Below, one piece after another: positions 44,002-55,189 of a stretch of 64,000 bases of DNA (its first letter is position 1; each line of letters opens with the position of its first letter). The DNA is from Acanthosepion pharaonis (lineage: Eukaryota; Mollusca; Cephalopoda; Sepiida; Sepiidae). Position numbers and translations under genes: made by a program. The DNA lies in assembly GCA_903632075.3 (NCBI GenBank), contig CAHIKZ030005641.1, forward strand, positions 754,501-818,500, in the 5' to 3' direction. The notes beneath the pieces were generated by a model. The model saw only the letters and a list, made by a program, of their open reading frames with translations, made no database searches and was not told the origin of the DNA.

Positions 44002-44170
44002 AAAAAGATAGTTTTAAGGTATGTTAGCGCTCAATGCCAGAGATAGAAAGTATGTTAAATTAAAAGTGGACACTAATATCAACACCAAGCTTTTGTTATT
44101 CAAGACAACCTTCAGGCCATGAAGACTGCATTCACCCATGAAACAGATTATCACCGCTCGGTATTGACAT
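43997..44170. mobile_element. Retroelement 3' end family B, degenerate copy
   Basis: TAGTTTTAAGGTATGTTAGC at 44010 matches 48212-48230, and CAGGCCATGAAGACTGCATT at 44112-44131 with ATGAAACAGATTATC is the decayed hammerhead-like block. It therefore holds two pieces of the family in opposite orientation. Confidence 0.5.
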
Positions 44171-44339
44171 CAGTGACCATTTATATATATATTTATATAT
44201 TGTGCTTCTTTTAATGCCGTATCCAAACGAAAGCTGATAATGTAGCAGAGGTCGTATTCATTCGGACGTACAAGTTCATAGTAGGAGATTCAGTGAGAAT
44301 TTGGATTGACAAACAGTCATCAGTCGCATGTATACATAC

Positions 44340-44557
44340 TTTAAGGATAGGGCGATCCGGTTTGAATTCTGACTTCCTTCTGCTAGACTGGTTGCCACCC
44401 AACGGTATAGGAACTATTTTGTCCTGCTATTTTACCCGTAGCTCTTGTGTAGAAAAAAATGGATTCATATATTTTCCAAGGTTATTATCGCGGTAGCGTA
44501 ATGACTAGCGGTTTGGATTGATGAATTGGGAGCCGACTTCGAATTACACCCAATTCC

Positions 44558-44560
<3 letters not shown>
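44340..44560 (+). mobile_element. Repeat W copy 2 plus tRNA-related SINE box
   Basis: 44360-44450 matches 36300-36400. At 44485 TAGCGTAATGA matches the A-box at 10 of 11 positions, and CTTCGAATTACACC is a weak B-box. A (TA)n follows at 44560. Confidence 0.5.

Positions 44561-44614
<54 letters not shown>
44560..44614. repeat. (TA)n microsatellite
   Basis: About 27 TA units. Confidence 0.95.
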
Positions 44615-44617
<3 letters not shown>

Positions 44618-44619
44618 TG

Positions 44620-45475
44620 CACTTACATTTTAAAAATATATCAGTATCGATCTAACGATCATTTTTTTTCTTATTTTCGAGTGAAAACGATTCTTTGAAC
44701 AACGACATACAGGTTACGTATCAAAATATGACTCAAATATATTTTGGGCATAAAATAGTAAATCAGATATGTCATCATTAATTTTATTTCTTGATAAAGA
44801 ATGAGGTTATTTGTTCCGAAATTAAGTTAAACTGACGGGTGACTGACTAGCAGTAAAACACTTCGGTAGCGATAAACAATTAAAATTGTGCATATTTGTT
44901 TACCGATCTCATATATCAGGTGGGGAGCTGAAAAGTTGGCGGCACGACTTACACAAAATCTGATCTGTTAACCAAATGTTAGCATTTTCTTTTTCTTCTG
45001 GAAGGCATCTTAGTCAATCCGAGAACTTTTCAGTATCTGATGCAATCGAAACTGAAATAAAATCATTAGAAAATGTTGTTTCTTTTTCTATTGCCAAAAT
45101 TTTCTTTTGTCGCGAGAACAAATAAAATGTTGGTAGATTTTATTAATCCTACCTGCGATATCAACAACTGCATAACAATAGGTCTGTACAGTAACAGGTT
45201 TATCTGAACATACATTCATTAACTCTCGTGCAGTTATAGCTAATTTAATTCTGCTTACTCAAACAAACAATATTTGTCACAACCACACATTTTATAAGGA
45301 ATTTCTTCATAGTAATAGTTTTTAGCATTTTCTTCTCTAACGCTCCTTTTCAGATATTTGAGTTTGGTACACCTTATATTAAAATTGGATTGGTGCAGAT
45401 GTCATGTTATTTATTTTCTTTTGTTAATGTTCACCTAATATGAGACTCAAGAGGGTTACTGAATAAGGTGTGTGT
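44620..45475. other. No gene seen
   Basis: AT-rich; no within-window repeat was noticed. Confidence 0.4.
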
Positions 45476-45479
45476 GCTA

Positions 45480-45745
45480 TATTAATCATTTCACCCCAAG
45501 CAATGCAATAAAGCCACTAGGACGCAAGGAGTTGTTGAATGTTAGAAAAGATGAGAAAACTACTATTAAGGAGAGAGGACAATGCAAGAATAATAATGAA
45601 AACGTAAGATAACGATTAATATTTCATATAAATTTCTGAAGATCTATGTAGACTTGGAAGCAAGAATCCGTAAGAGAGTTCCACAAGCGAGAAGTGCGAT
45701 ACAAGAAATTATTAGCATAGAACTTACAATTATATCTGGCCATTT
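45480..45745 (-). pseudogene. LINE-A 3' end copy 7
   Basis: The minus strand reads CKFYANNFLYRTSRLWNSL, the clearest LINE-A C-terminal block, then DLQKF and the tail with CTTGGGGTGAAATGATTAA. It is the same family as 6347-6635. Confidence 0.7.
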
Positions 45746-45985
45746 TAACTAAATGTTTTAAATCAGACTAAAATATAAATGAAGAGACTTGGAAGATTAT
45801 GATAATTGTCGGTATGATTATTTTTCTAAAATTCTTTTTCAGCTGCATTTGTTTTATAATCCTTCGAGGTGACAAGACAATGTAAGGATGAGATTGTTCT
45901 TGCCTAAGGTAATCTAAGGGTGAGATTGTTCTTGTTTCAGCTTAATTAAACAAAAGAAAACTATTAATAAACAAAAAAAAAACTT
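45746..45985. other. No gene seen
   Basis: AT-rich, with a short duplicated GATGAGATTGTTCTTG-type piece at 45885-45935. Confidence 0.4.
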
Positions 45986-45989
45986 AAAT

Positions 45990-46680
45990 CGACAAACCTC
46001 CTCACAGGATATGGGTTGTGTTTGTTAGAAGTGTTTTGGAGATTTCCTGGGAAGATTGTGCTCCTGGAAGTTTTTAAATTTCTTCCTGAGTTCCTTTCTT
46101 TATTAGACCCATAACTTCGATGACAACAGGAACAGATTTAGATTTTAAGTCCCGCATTCTATTTCCATCTTCAGGACTTTGTATTTGCTTAGTTTTTCAT
46201 AGAGCTTCGCATAGAAGTTTATGCCACTTATTACGATCATATTGATCAGTATAAAAACTTTTTTCATTTCTATCTTTGATAATAATATCTAGAAAATTTA
46301 TTTGCATTGTTCGTTCCGTGTTGATAAAAAAAAATCCAAGAGAATAGTAAGAGCTGTTCCCTCAACTACACATTCTGTTTGATGTTCATACCAGTTTAAA
46401 GCTGTTTCTATCCTGTAGTTATATCAGATCTTCCAGTGCAGATTTTGACCTAGCATATCATGATAGTTTGTGTACTCAATGTGTGTGAGTATTGAACATT
46501 CTGAGATAAGATGATCAATAGTTTCAATGTATTGATCAGAGGAGCTAGATTTTGGGTCCGTAATATCCTGCCTTAGAGATTAAATCGCAAATAAACCTTT
46601 GGGAGTTTTCTTTTCAAACAGATTACCCAATGCAGACCATAAGACTTGACCTGTTCGTAATAGGCAAAATGAAGGAAACA
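45990..46680 (-). pseudogene. LINE-B C-terminal region (non-LTR retrotransposon)
   Basis: Minus-strand blocks in order: SDQYIETIDHLISECSIL (about 46490-46545), LHWKI and W-Y-E-H-Q-T-E (about 46380-46440), then R-T-M-Q-I-N-F-L-D-I-I-I-K-D-R (about 46270-46320). Next are EKLSKYKVLKMEIE (about 46155-46198) and SVPVVIEVMGLIKKGTQ (about 46085-46133). The Ser/Thr-Val-Pro-Val-Val-I and E-T-I-D-H-x-x-x-x-C blocks recur in the C-terminus of animal LINE-type proteins. Stops and frame shifts break it. It is not the same family as LINE-A or the RTE tails. Confidence 0.65.
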
Positions 46681-47120
46681 TATCAGTCGATATCGTTGTT
46701 CCAGGGACCACAGAATGGAACTAATAAAAGTGAAACTGATGGATAAGTATCAAGACCTTGTCAGAGAAGTTGGAACATAAAGATGTTGTGGAACATAAAG
46801 GTGACAGTTCCACTAGTTGTTATCGAAAAAAGATCGAAGAACCAAAGAAAAAGACATGAGAAACTGGAAGTGAAGGAGAGAATTGGAACCACCAAAAAGA
46901 CGGCATTACTGGAACCAATAGGGTATTGACAATAGTACTAGCATATTGAGTAGAAGTGCTGCTAATTGATCTCCAATTAGACGTACATTGAATTCCTGCA
47001 GGTATCTGAAATAAGTTCTGTCGAAGTATTACATTTATGAATAAATTTCTTTTATGAGTGGGTGGTTAAGATTTTTATATGTTCATATTGAATGTGTAAA
47101 AGACCTGTTCATGGTACATG
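46681..47120. other. No gene recognised
   Basis: This may be further LINE-B sequence, but the frame is lost. Confidence 0.3.
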
Positions 47121-47122
47121 TT

Positions 47123-47127
<5 letters not shown>

Positions 47128-47169
<42 letters not shown>

Positions 47170-47269
47170 GAACGATTTCTGTTGAGAGATTTTATTCACC
47201 TTTCCTACATTTCTGCCATTTTTCTGGTTCCAGTACATGTTTAAATATAAACTGTCCTTTATCTGAATA

Positions 47270-47348
<79 letters not shown>

Positions 47349-47472
47349 GGAAATTGTATGATAAAGTAGAAAAGTTTACTTGTGATGCGTTCTGTTTCTG
47401 CACGAGAAAGGGGTACTGGAAATGTAGAATTTTATCTGTCCGAATTCATTTTTCAGATATTTTAATGAAAGG

Positions 47473-47548
<76 letters not shown>

Positions 47549-47641
47549 CACACATACATATATACATACATATATATATATATATATATACAATAAAGGG
47601 TTTCCTGTAGGCAATATTTTTATATTATATTTTTTTATATA

Positions 47642-47700
<59 letters not shown>
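47128..47700. repeat. Four (TA)n tracts
   Basis: 47128-47166, 47273-47346, 47477-47592 (with CA) and 47632-47695. The interleaving sequences are short and unassigned. Confidence 0.95.
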
Positions 47701-48185
47701 ATAATATTAAGAAGGCAAACAAAATCCGCTACACAGAATGCCATGCGGTAACACAATCGTCAGGAATTTAAGATATGTAACCAATCGCTATAATCCAACA
47801 TATAATCGATCAGTTGCAGATATCCACGACCTAGGATTTATGATTTTACTTATTCCTATGTCTATATACATCCCTCAGGTTGTTTCTCCTTTTCAGCAAA
47901 TGGTACTCCATTCGCTGTAGATTTATTCATTTTTTCACTTGGGTCTGAATTACAACCGTCTCCAACTCTGTTATACAGCCTGGCTTCAGTTGGTGTTTCT
48001 TTTCTGCTGTTAATAACATCACGATAATAAGTAGAAAGAGCGACTATATTTTTGTATTTTGTTTCTAAAACTCATCCTATAGTCACAGAAACATCTTTTC
48101 ATTCATCCTCAGTGGCGCTTATATAACACTGTATTTCGTCTTCGCTAATAACTTTAAATAGCTCATATTTTCTTATTTGCAAAAA
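47701..48185. other. No gene recognised
   Basis: A 60-codon plus frame near 47738-47917 matches no known family. Confidence 0.35.
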
Positions 48186-48189
48186 CACA

Positions 48190-48365
48190 CTAACACATAT
48201 ATATATTATGATGAAAATATAGTTTTAAGGTATGCTATATTTATGTGGTAAAGTGCTTAATATCAGGGATGGAACATGTGTAAATTGAAAAGAGCATATA
48301 AAAATCAACACGCAGCAGAGACAGTGTGTTTCATGCTTAAATGCAATCGTCAGGCCATCTCTCTC
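48190..48365 (-). mobile_element. Retroelement 3' end family B, minus-strand copy
   Basis: Reverse complement of the family at 27900-28060. It ends in ATATTAT at 48200 and carries a hammerhead-like motif at 48317-48356. Confidence 0.6.
48317..48356 (-). ncRNA. Hammerhead-like motif (cluster member 1)
   Basis: Minus strand: GGC, CTGACGA (complement of 48347-48353), extra T, TGC/GCA stem II, T, GAA, ACA/TGT stem III with CAC loop, C as H17. The right side of stem I is altered, so stem I does not pair. Confidence 0.4.
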
Positions 48366-48367
48366 TC

Positions 48368-48370
<3 letters not shown>

Positions 48371-48398
<28 letters not shown>

Positions 48399-48400
48399 TA
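48371..48400. repeat. (CT)n(TA)n microsatellite
   Basis: Short tract. Confidence 0.9.
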
Positions 48401-48458
48401 TCGCTTTACTTTCAGTGGATACTCACATACTCAGTAGATTCATTTATTTTCGTCTATC

Positions 48459-48498
48459 GGCCTGACGATTGCATTTACGTATGAAACAGAATGTCGAG
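48459..48498 (+). ncRNA. Hammerhead-like motif (cluster member 2)
   Basis: CTGACGA (48462-48468), partial stem II, GAAAC (48483-48487), ACA/TGT stem III with a GAA loop, C at 48495. Stem I pairs only at one position. Family B. Confidence 0.35.
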
Positions 48499-48526
48499 GC
48501 AACGTGCTGACTTCAATGTCCATTTG

Positions 48527-48560
48527 TATATAGTTTCAACCTTACGGTGTCATCAGATTG
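48527..48560 (-). ncRNA. Hammerhead-like motif (cluster member 3)
   Basis: Minus strand CTGATGA (complement of 48550-48556), stem II ACC/GGT around GTAA, GAAAC, then ACTATAT where stem III does not close. Confidence 0.3.
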
Positions 48561-48608
48561 TTTTTGGTGAATATTTACCAAAAATCACCTGATGAGACCA
48601 CAAGGTTG
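48537..48608. repeat. Imperfect inverted repeat (34-bp arms)
   Basis: Arms 48537-48570 and 48575-48608 pair at about 28 of 34 positions. It contains hammerhead-like cores on opposite strands. Confidence 0.7.
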
Positions 48609-48622
48609 AAGCCCGGGTTGTG
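48586..48622 (+). ncRNA. Near-canonical hammerhead motif (cluster member 4)
   Basis: CTGATGA (48589-48595) directly enters stem II GACC/GGTT (48596-48599 with 48604-48607), loop ACAA. GAA follows at 48608-48610. Stem III is GCCC/GGGT (self-complementary inner CCCGGG), U at 48619. Stem I is CAC (48586-48588) with GTG (48620-48622). No extra base lies in the core. The 15.1-16.1 pair is G·U instead of A-U, the only clear departure. Confidence 0.6.
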
Positions 48623-48727
48623 TTAATGGGGATTCTTTTCAATTTTAACCGCTCTACACTTTCAATTTTTTAGAATTGTGTATTGAGTACTTCCTTAAAA
48701 CTTCTGTCTGGCCAAGTAATTTTATAT

Positions 48728-48731
<4 letters not shown>

Positions 48732-48802
<71 letters not shown>
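48732..48802. repeat. (TA)n microsatellite
   Basis: About 34 TA units. Confidence 0.95.
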
Positions 48803-48804
<2 letters not shown>

Positions 48805-48806
<2 letters not shown>

Positions 48807-48877
48807 GAATCATTCATACAAAAAACAGATATAGAATATATATAGAGATATATCTGATTTTTGTATGAATGATTCAT
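48805..48877. repeat. Inverted repeat (29-bp arms)
   Basis: 48805-48833 and 48849-48877 pair at 28 of 29 positions. It lies between two (TA)n tracts. Confidence 0.85.
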
Positions 48878-48903
48878 GTAATGTAAATTGAACTGCACCA
48901 CAT

Positions 48904-49023
<120 letters not shown>

Positions 49024-49319
49024 AAATCGTTATATTTTTTTATATGTTTATATTTGATTTGTAACCTGTATTCGATATTACTTTTGTCAATTTTTTTATT
49101 ACACAGCGGCCCTTTTATAGATGCCTTTCGGTTTTAGTTCCACCCATCCCATCTCTCTCCCCAACCCCCTTTTTCTTTTCTTTTCCTCTACCTATCCCAT
49201 CTTTTGATCTTTAAGATTATATTGTCTATTGTGTGTGTATGTCACAACAAAATGGATACTCTTTTCCCGTGTATCTTTAATGTATTAGACATACGAGGAT
49301 ATTCATATTTCTCTCACTT

Positions 49320-49613
49320 AAACCGTCTTTGACTCCCCTCTTAAAAATTCTCTCTGTTAAATTTTAATCCCCACCCCCTTCATCTTTAGACCTTCCTGTT
49401 CTTCTCTCGTCTTTTACCCCTCCCTATAGCTTTCATTTACTCTAACATTCGTCCCACACTCTCATACATACACTCTCACTAAATTTTATTTTTTATTCCC
49501 GGAGTTGTTTTTTCTGTTTTTTGTTTTTTTAATTTTAGGTCTGATGAATTGGATCGTATTTACGATTTCAATGGAATAAATTATGACCATGGAAAATTAG
49601 TGTTTAAGTTTTT

Positions 49614-49618
<5 letters not shown>
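49320..49618 (+). repeat. Dispersed repeat T, copy 2
   Basis: Colinear with 22480-22722, followed by (TA)n. The hammerhead-like core at 49538-49588 has GGAA in place of GAAA. Confidence 0.8.

Positions 49619-49688
<70 letters not shown>
49619..49688. repeat. (TA)n microsatellite
   Basis: About 35 TA units. Confidence 0.95.
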
Positions 49689-49692
<4 letters not shown>

Positions 49693-50005
49693 ACGTAAAA
49701 CTTCGGTTTGACCTTTATAAATGACGTCACCTTTAAGTGACTTGAAATCTGTGCCCACCAAATCGGGAAAGACGAAATTAACCAAACATATTTTCAGAAA
49801 CAGATGCTATATTCTTGCTAACATCTGTTATTCCGATGAACTTTGGAAATCTTCTGACAGAAAACAACTAAATCTTAATTTTAAAAAATGACAGACTGAC
49901 ATTGTTTGTATTGTTTAAAAACTATTGTTAAAATAATTCTTGCTGCCTAAATCAACCTTATATATACGTATGTTTTGAGTATGTATTCATATATATGCAT
50001 GTATA

Positions 50006-50175
50006 CTATTTGATTCTTTATAGATAAGATTACAGGAAGCCAGATTTTTATCGATATGATCAAAAACACATATCGTAGAAGCAACTTTTTTTATCATTAG
50101 ATTGTTAATAGTGTCCCACAGCATTGTAATATCTAATTAAAAGCGTGACCTTCGATTCTCATCACTCATTTTTTT
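50006..50175 (+). repeat. Dispersed repeat U, copy 1
   Basis: TTTGATTCTTTATAGATAAG through GTAATATCTAATTAAAAGCG. It matches 52545-52720 on the other strand at most positions. Confidence 0.8.
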
Positions 50176-51008
50176 TCCTGCCAGTGCTGTTAAAATAATG
50201 TGAAAACACTTTTTGGCAACATGTAACAGTAAGGAGACACGTATTTGGTTTTATGATCATAACAAATCCTATTTACAAGCGACAGTATTTTTATTTTTTC
50301 GAATGATTATTTTTTTCCACATTGCTTATAACTTATTTCTATAATGAAATTTGCACCTACGGCATATTTAAGAAATATCTCTGGGATAAATAAAGCCTTC
50401 ATGAATGATTACTACATTCGGTTGAAAAATTTATTAATATCTCGAAGAGAATATGCTTCAAGAATAGAATCCAGATCTTAATTATCTTTTAGCACTATAA
50501 TTAGATGTTTCCACATGGTTGGTTGTATTATTAACGATGGTGAAGACATTATATGAAAGCAATGTGTTTTACCTTTGTTACTTACGGGGAATGTACGAGT
50601 TTAACGCTAACGTCAAAAGATGGATCTAATATTTAAGTCATTATGCAATTATATTTTACTCTTAAAAATAAGACATTTTCTTTAAAAAGTTTCTCTTTTT
50701 ACATGTGAGTATCATATATTTATCAAAATATACTACTATAAAGTCAATCTGGAGAAGGATCAGTTTATGACTGAATAAAAATATAAAACTGGTACTCCAC
50801 TTTGTCTCCAGTAGAAGAGTATATTAATATTATTTTCCTCATGTCAGTATATTTTATTATTAGTCCTTACTAGTATTTGAAAGATTTCGCGTTCGTCGTT
50901 AAATATATACTTTCCAGTTATTATAGTAAAATTAAAATTTAATGCTAATGTCAAGTCGATCTGTCACTTTATGTCCAGCAATAGGTGATTTTAATGGAGA
51001 ATATTTTC

Positions 51009-51012
<4 letters not shown>
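50176..51012. other. No gene seen
   Basis: AT-rich. No within-window relative was noticed. Confidence 0.4.
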
Positions 51013-51058
<46 letters not shown>

Positions 51059-51152
51059 TACAGGAGCGTAGGTGAAAATAAATATACTAATTAATAAATA
51101 AACTTAGCGCCTACTTAAATACGAGTATCCACTAAAAACAGCGTTTAAATTG

Positions 51153-51187
<35 letters not shown>
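51013..51187. repeat. (TA)n and (CA)n microsatellites
   Basis: TA at 51013-51054 and CA at 51153-51186. Confidence 0.95.
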
Positions 51188-51190
<3 letters not shown>

Positions 51191-51379
51191 ATTGGTTTGT
51201 TAATTTGTTTATTGTTTACTTTATTTATTTGGGTTGATTATTTTTACTAGTATTTTATAAATTTATTTTTATTTGTTCTATTTCGTCTATTTTAACGGGA
51301 GTGGTTTGTTAATTTGTTTAGTATTTGCTTGGGTTAATTTATTTTACTTGTTTTTTATATTATTTTGTTTATTTTCATT

Positions 51380-52190
51380 TATTTTTTCAGTTTTCGATTT
51401 TTAAGTAACGCAGTAAAAATGTATTCATGTCTGCATTTTGAGATGAGCTCACATCGTTTATGTAGTAATTTATTTTGGTCTTGGAAGGCAATAATATTTA
51501 TTTTTTCCTTCAGGCAAAATTTGCAGGTTTTGGATTGGTTGTTGTAGGCTGATAATGTTTTCCTTATTTTCTCGGATATTTTTGGTGTGATTTGCGTTTT
51601 GTTTTTAATTTCCTAGACATACTTAGAAAGCATTGTGCTGTATTTACTATTTGTGAAATATGTTTTGTGTGCATAGTTTCTTTGTTTCTAGGGTCCTTCA
51701 GTTACTCCTATATATAATTTTTTTCTTCATTATCTCGTGATTTTACCGTAGTTTGGTATATAACATTGTTTTTTAAGCAATTACTGTTTAAGGGGCATTC
51801 ATTCTTTATTCTACAGTTACACGTGGGTTAAATTGTACGGTTGTTTTTTTGATAGTTTTCCTGTTGTGCTTTTTTATTATTTGTGCCATGTTCTCTGTGC
51901 ATCTGTAGCTAATTTTTACAGTGTTTTTATTGAATATTTTGTGTAGAGTGCTTGATTCCGGGAGTGTTTGTTTAAGAGATTGAAGAATATTTTAACTTCG
52001 TTTGTTTTTACGTTTTTGCTGTACGATCGGTTGAACCATATGATATTTTTCTTCCTGTGAGCTATTTTTGTGCTCTGCGGTGGGTATGTGAGTGTTGCCG
52101 GGAATCCACTATCTTTTAGTGCTTCTCATAGTCTTTCTTAGCTTCGTTAGATGTGGTTTCATTCGAAGAAAAAACTAAAAAATAATCACT
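51380..52190 (-). pseudogene. GIY-YIG-containing Penelope-type remnant (second family)
   Basis: The minus strand reads IIWFNRSYSKNVKTNEVKIF (about 51990-52050), FFNLLNKH, then C-P-L-N-S-N-C-L-K-N-N-V-I-Y-Q-T-T-V (about 51745-51800). Then come K-N-Y-I-x-G-V-T-E-G-P (about 51700-51725), LSKYV-stop-EIKNK, CKFCLKEK and KLLHKRCELISKCRH (about 51430-51480). V-Y-x-A-x-V, Y-I-G-x-T and L-S-x-x-I-W match the GIY-YIG nuclease linked to Penelope-type and related reverse transcriptases. It differs from 34510-36035. Stops are numerous and no RT is present. Confidence 0.6.
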
Positions 52191-52277
52191 TCAATTGACT
52201 TCAATGTTCACTTTTATATTTATATTTACATACGCTCTATCTCTGATACTGTTACTTTATCCCATAAATATATGTCC
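52190..52277 (+). repeat. Retroelement 3' end family B, terminal piece
   Basis: TTGACTTCAATGTTCACTTT and CTCTATCTCTGATACTGTTA lead to (TA)n as at 27975-28058. Confidence 0.6.
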
Positions 52278-52345
<68 letters not shown>

Positions 52346-52411
52346 GGACACTCGTATTCGAGGATATCCATCTACAAGGGCAGCTAGCCAATCCTTCGTG
52401 CCTCTTTCTCC

Positions 52412-52448
<37 letters not shown>

Positions 52449-52480
52449 CACACATACGCACCCTCACGCACACGCACCCT

Positions 52481-52534
<54 letters not shown>
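52278..52534. repeat. (TA)n, (CT)n, (CA)n microsatellite complex
   Basis: TA at 52278-52340, CT at 52405-52430, TA, CACA/CGCAC and TA to 52534. A short piece similar to repeat Z lies at 52345-52370. Confidence 0.95.
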
Positions 52535-52535
<1 letters not shown>

Positions 52536-52544
52536 CTTAACAAC

Positions 52545-52720
52545 ACGAAAATGAGTGAGAAGAATCGAAGGTTACACTTTTAATTAGATATTACAATGCT
52601 GGAGGACCCTATTAACAATCTAACGATGAAATACATTATTTCTACGCTATGTGTTTTCGATCACATCGAAAGAGCTCTGTATTACTTTAAACATATCTAT
52701 AAAGAATCAAATAGAATACA
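52545..52720 (-). repeat. Dispersed repeat U, copy 2 (inverted)
   Basis: Reverse complement similar to 50006-50175. The two are about 2.4 kb apart and flank the GIY-YIG remnant. Confidence 0.8.
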
Positions 52721-54060
52721 TACACAGTACATAGAAAGAAACTGGTATAGGAGAAAAAACATAGTAGACAATATATAGGATTGACAGAGAAAAAATATTG
52801 CGACAAAATTATTGAAAATTACTGTATATGCAAAGAAAATACATCTATGGATGGGACTTTACACGTGGCTTTCGTCTTTGTCAGGGTTTCATGAAATTAT
52901 TGCCTTGTGTCTGTCAGTCGAAGAGCATTTTGCTAAAGATCAATACAGAAAATAGTAGAAACCTTGTCATTCAGTTGTAGTTAACAAACTTATAGCCGAA
53001 ATGCTAGTGAGGTCAATACTATAACTCCATTCTGTTGGCCCTGAGTTAAGAGTAAGCTTTTCAAACATCTTAAACAACAATAGCTAATAATAATAATAAT
53101 AATATTAATAATGAGATGTCTGATAATGAATCTACTGACTTTTTATATGTGATATTATTGAAGATATTTTCCAAAACAACCTTTTAACTGGTTTCAAGTA
53201 TACTGTCGCCTGTACAAAAAATACGATAAATTCAAAGAAATATGACAGACCTATGGCGTTCTTTTACGCAGTATACAGCAAATGCATTGGCAAGATTAGA
53301 GAATTTCAGAACGACCCGATTTGTCTCATTTTGGTACTGTGATTCTTTTGTTAGTTTTAAAGAAAAAAATTCTAAAATAAAATATTGCTTCCATCAAAAT
53401 AAACACAGCATACATCTTCCTTTCATATCAGCCATTTTTATACAAGTATAAAAATGTTTCATGTGGACTAAGCGGATCTCTTCTTTTTGCTTGAGCTTCC
53501 TTGACTATGTTGTTTTTACAGCGATTTCTATTGGACTGAACAAAAATCTGTTCGGTCACGAAATAAAAACAAAAGCGAATACACATATATGCAAAACTTA
53601 CTAAAGATCTCTAACCGACATTCTTGAATTTTGTACCTTCCATTTATTTATTTATTTATTGCGATTTCAAAATAGATAACTTATATCTCAGCACAACTTT
53701 TCTAATAGCGATAAAGAAAAAATATAGGTCATTTTAGTATAAAAAAATGTCAATTCTTTTTATAGCGATAAGAAAATTGGTTTCTTTTGATACTAGTACT
53801 GAGAAATTTCCCTTTATATTAGTCTGGTTTCATAGTTTGTTAATTTAGTTTTATTTTTCATTTTTCGTATGAAACATTGCCGGCGATTAATAATTTCGAC
53901 GAGTCTTTCTTTCAGCTTATCACTGTTCCTTTTTTACGCCTTGCAGTAATGTCGTTCTTACATGAAGAATTATCATTATTATTAATTTTTAAGTCGTCTT
54001 TTATCTTATTTGTGTTGATTATTTACACCTGGTAATAATGAAATGTAACGGTCTTAACTG
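52721..54060. other. No gene recognised
   Basis: About 1.3 kb of AT-rich sequence with ATTT/TTTA runs. No family assignment could be made. Confidence 0.4.
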
Positions 54061-54084
54061 TCTTTAATTTCTTAAACATTTTTA

Positions 54085-54190
54085 TTACTAACTAGGAGTA
54101 GAGCCCGGCGTTGCCCGGGGATGTAACAGTAAGAGATAGATCAAGTATCGACCATCATAAAGACTGAAAAATAAAATTGACAAAGATTAT
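54085..54190. repeat. Short GC-rich palindromic block
   Basis: GCCCGGCGTTGCCCGGGG at about 54103-54120 can form CCCGG/CCGGG. It is likely the end of a dispersed repeat that continues as repeat V. Confidence 0.4.
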
Positions 54191-54331
54191 TGTTTAAGGT
54201 TGACGGACACGCATGTCTTAATTAGTTTTATTTTTATTTTTTTTTACGAATTGGTCAAACCCAAACTCAAACAAAAACATTGTTTTCAATCGTTATGAGT
54301 CTACCGATTGAATAGAATTTTATTATGAACA

Positions 54332-54433
54332 ATTGTCTTGTAAATGGAAAAACTTTTTTCTTTATTTTTACATTCAGAATGCTTTAAAAAGCATTCTGAA
54401 TGTAAAAATAAAGAAAAAAGTGTGCAAGACAAT
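54332..54433. repeat. Almost uninterrupted palindrome (102 bp)
   Basis: Arms 54352-54385 and 54388-54421 are perfect over 34 bp with only 2 bases between. An outer ATTGTCTTG/CAAGACAAT (54332-54340 with 54425-54433) extends the hairpin. Confidence 0.9.
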
Positions 54434-54439
54434 AAGAAA

Positions 54440-54800
54440 CACTACCTGCCAAAAAAAAGTTTTGTTGAAATGGGTTGAAAAATGTAGGAAATCCGATCCC
54501 ATATATAAACGAACACACACAACGAACCTGGGTTTTATAATAAGTGTAACTCGATAACTCGATATTAATAAGTATAACTCGATATGAGTTGTCTCCCTTT
54601 CATTAATGCCTCTTAATCGTGTTTTCAAATTGATTCCATGCAAAAACAATTGTGTTTTTCCAATTTTTGACGCTGTCAGAACCACCGCAAGGTAATTTTA
54701 TGTAGTCCTGTGAAGTTTTGTTGAAATCGGTTGAAAAATGTAGGAAATCCGATCCAATATATAAACGTACAGACAAACCCCCACACACACAATCTGCGTT
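54440..54800 (-). repeat. Dispersed repeat V, copies 2 and 3
   Basis: Two adjacent minus-strand copies (54440-54545 and 54570-54800) share GTTGAAAAATGTAGGAAATCC and both end near TTTTATAATAAGT. Copy at 41620 is on the other strand. Confidence 0.75.
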
Positions 54801-55185
54801 TTATAATAAGTAAGATAATATTTATCAAGTTTCTATCATTTTACTTCTGTTGCTTTTTTACACATAGTAGTAATATAATGTAATAGTCTGAAGTTGCTTT
54901 TTTTTACTAAATATTCAAGTAACTTTTTTGCGTAGCTGTTTAGGGAACTAAGCGGATCTGTATATTTTGTCTGGATGTAAGAGAAGCAAGTAAATGCAGT
55001 ATAGTTAAAGGTTGACCCTAGGCTTGTAGTGATTAGGTAAGCATCCTCTCGGGAGTCTGTTCCACAAAATAGCAATTCTCGGGAAGAAGTGCTACCGCTG
55101 CTAAAGTTTGCAAAAAATTAAATATAGTGTGCGATGGGTAAATTGTCGCCATTTTATATTTTTAATTTCACGCATGTACGTTATT
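54801..55185. other. No gene seen
   Basis: AT-rich spacer. Confidence 0.4.
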
Positions 55186-55189
55186 TCTT

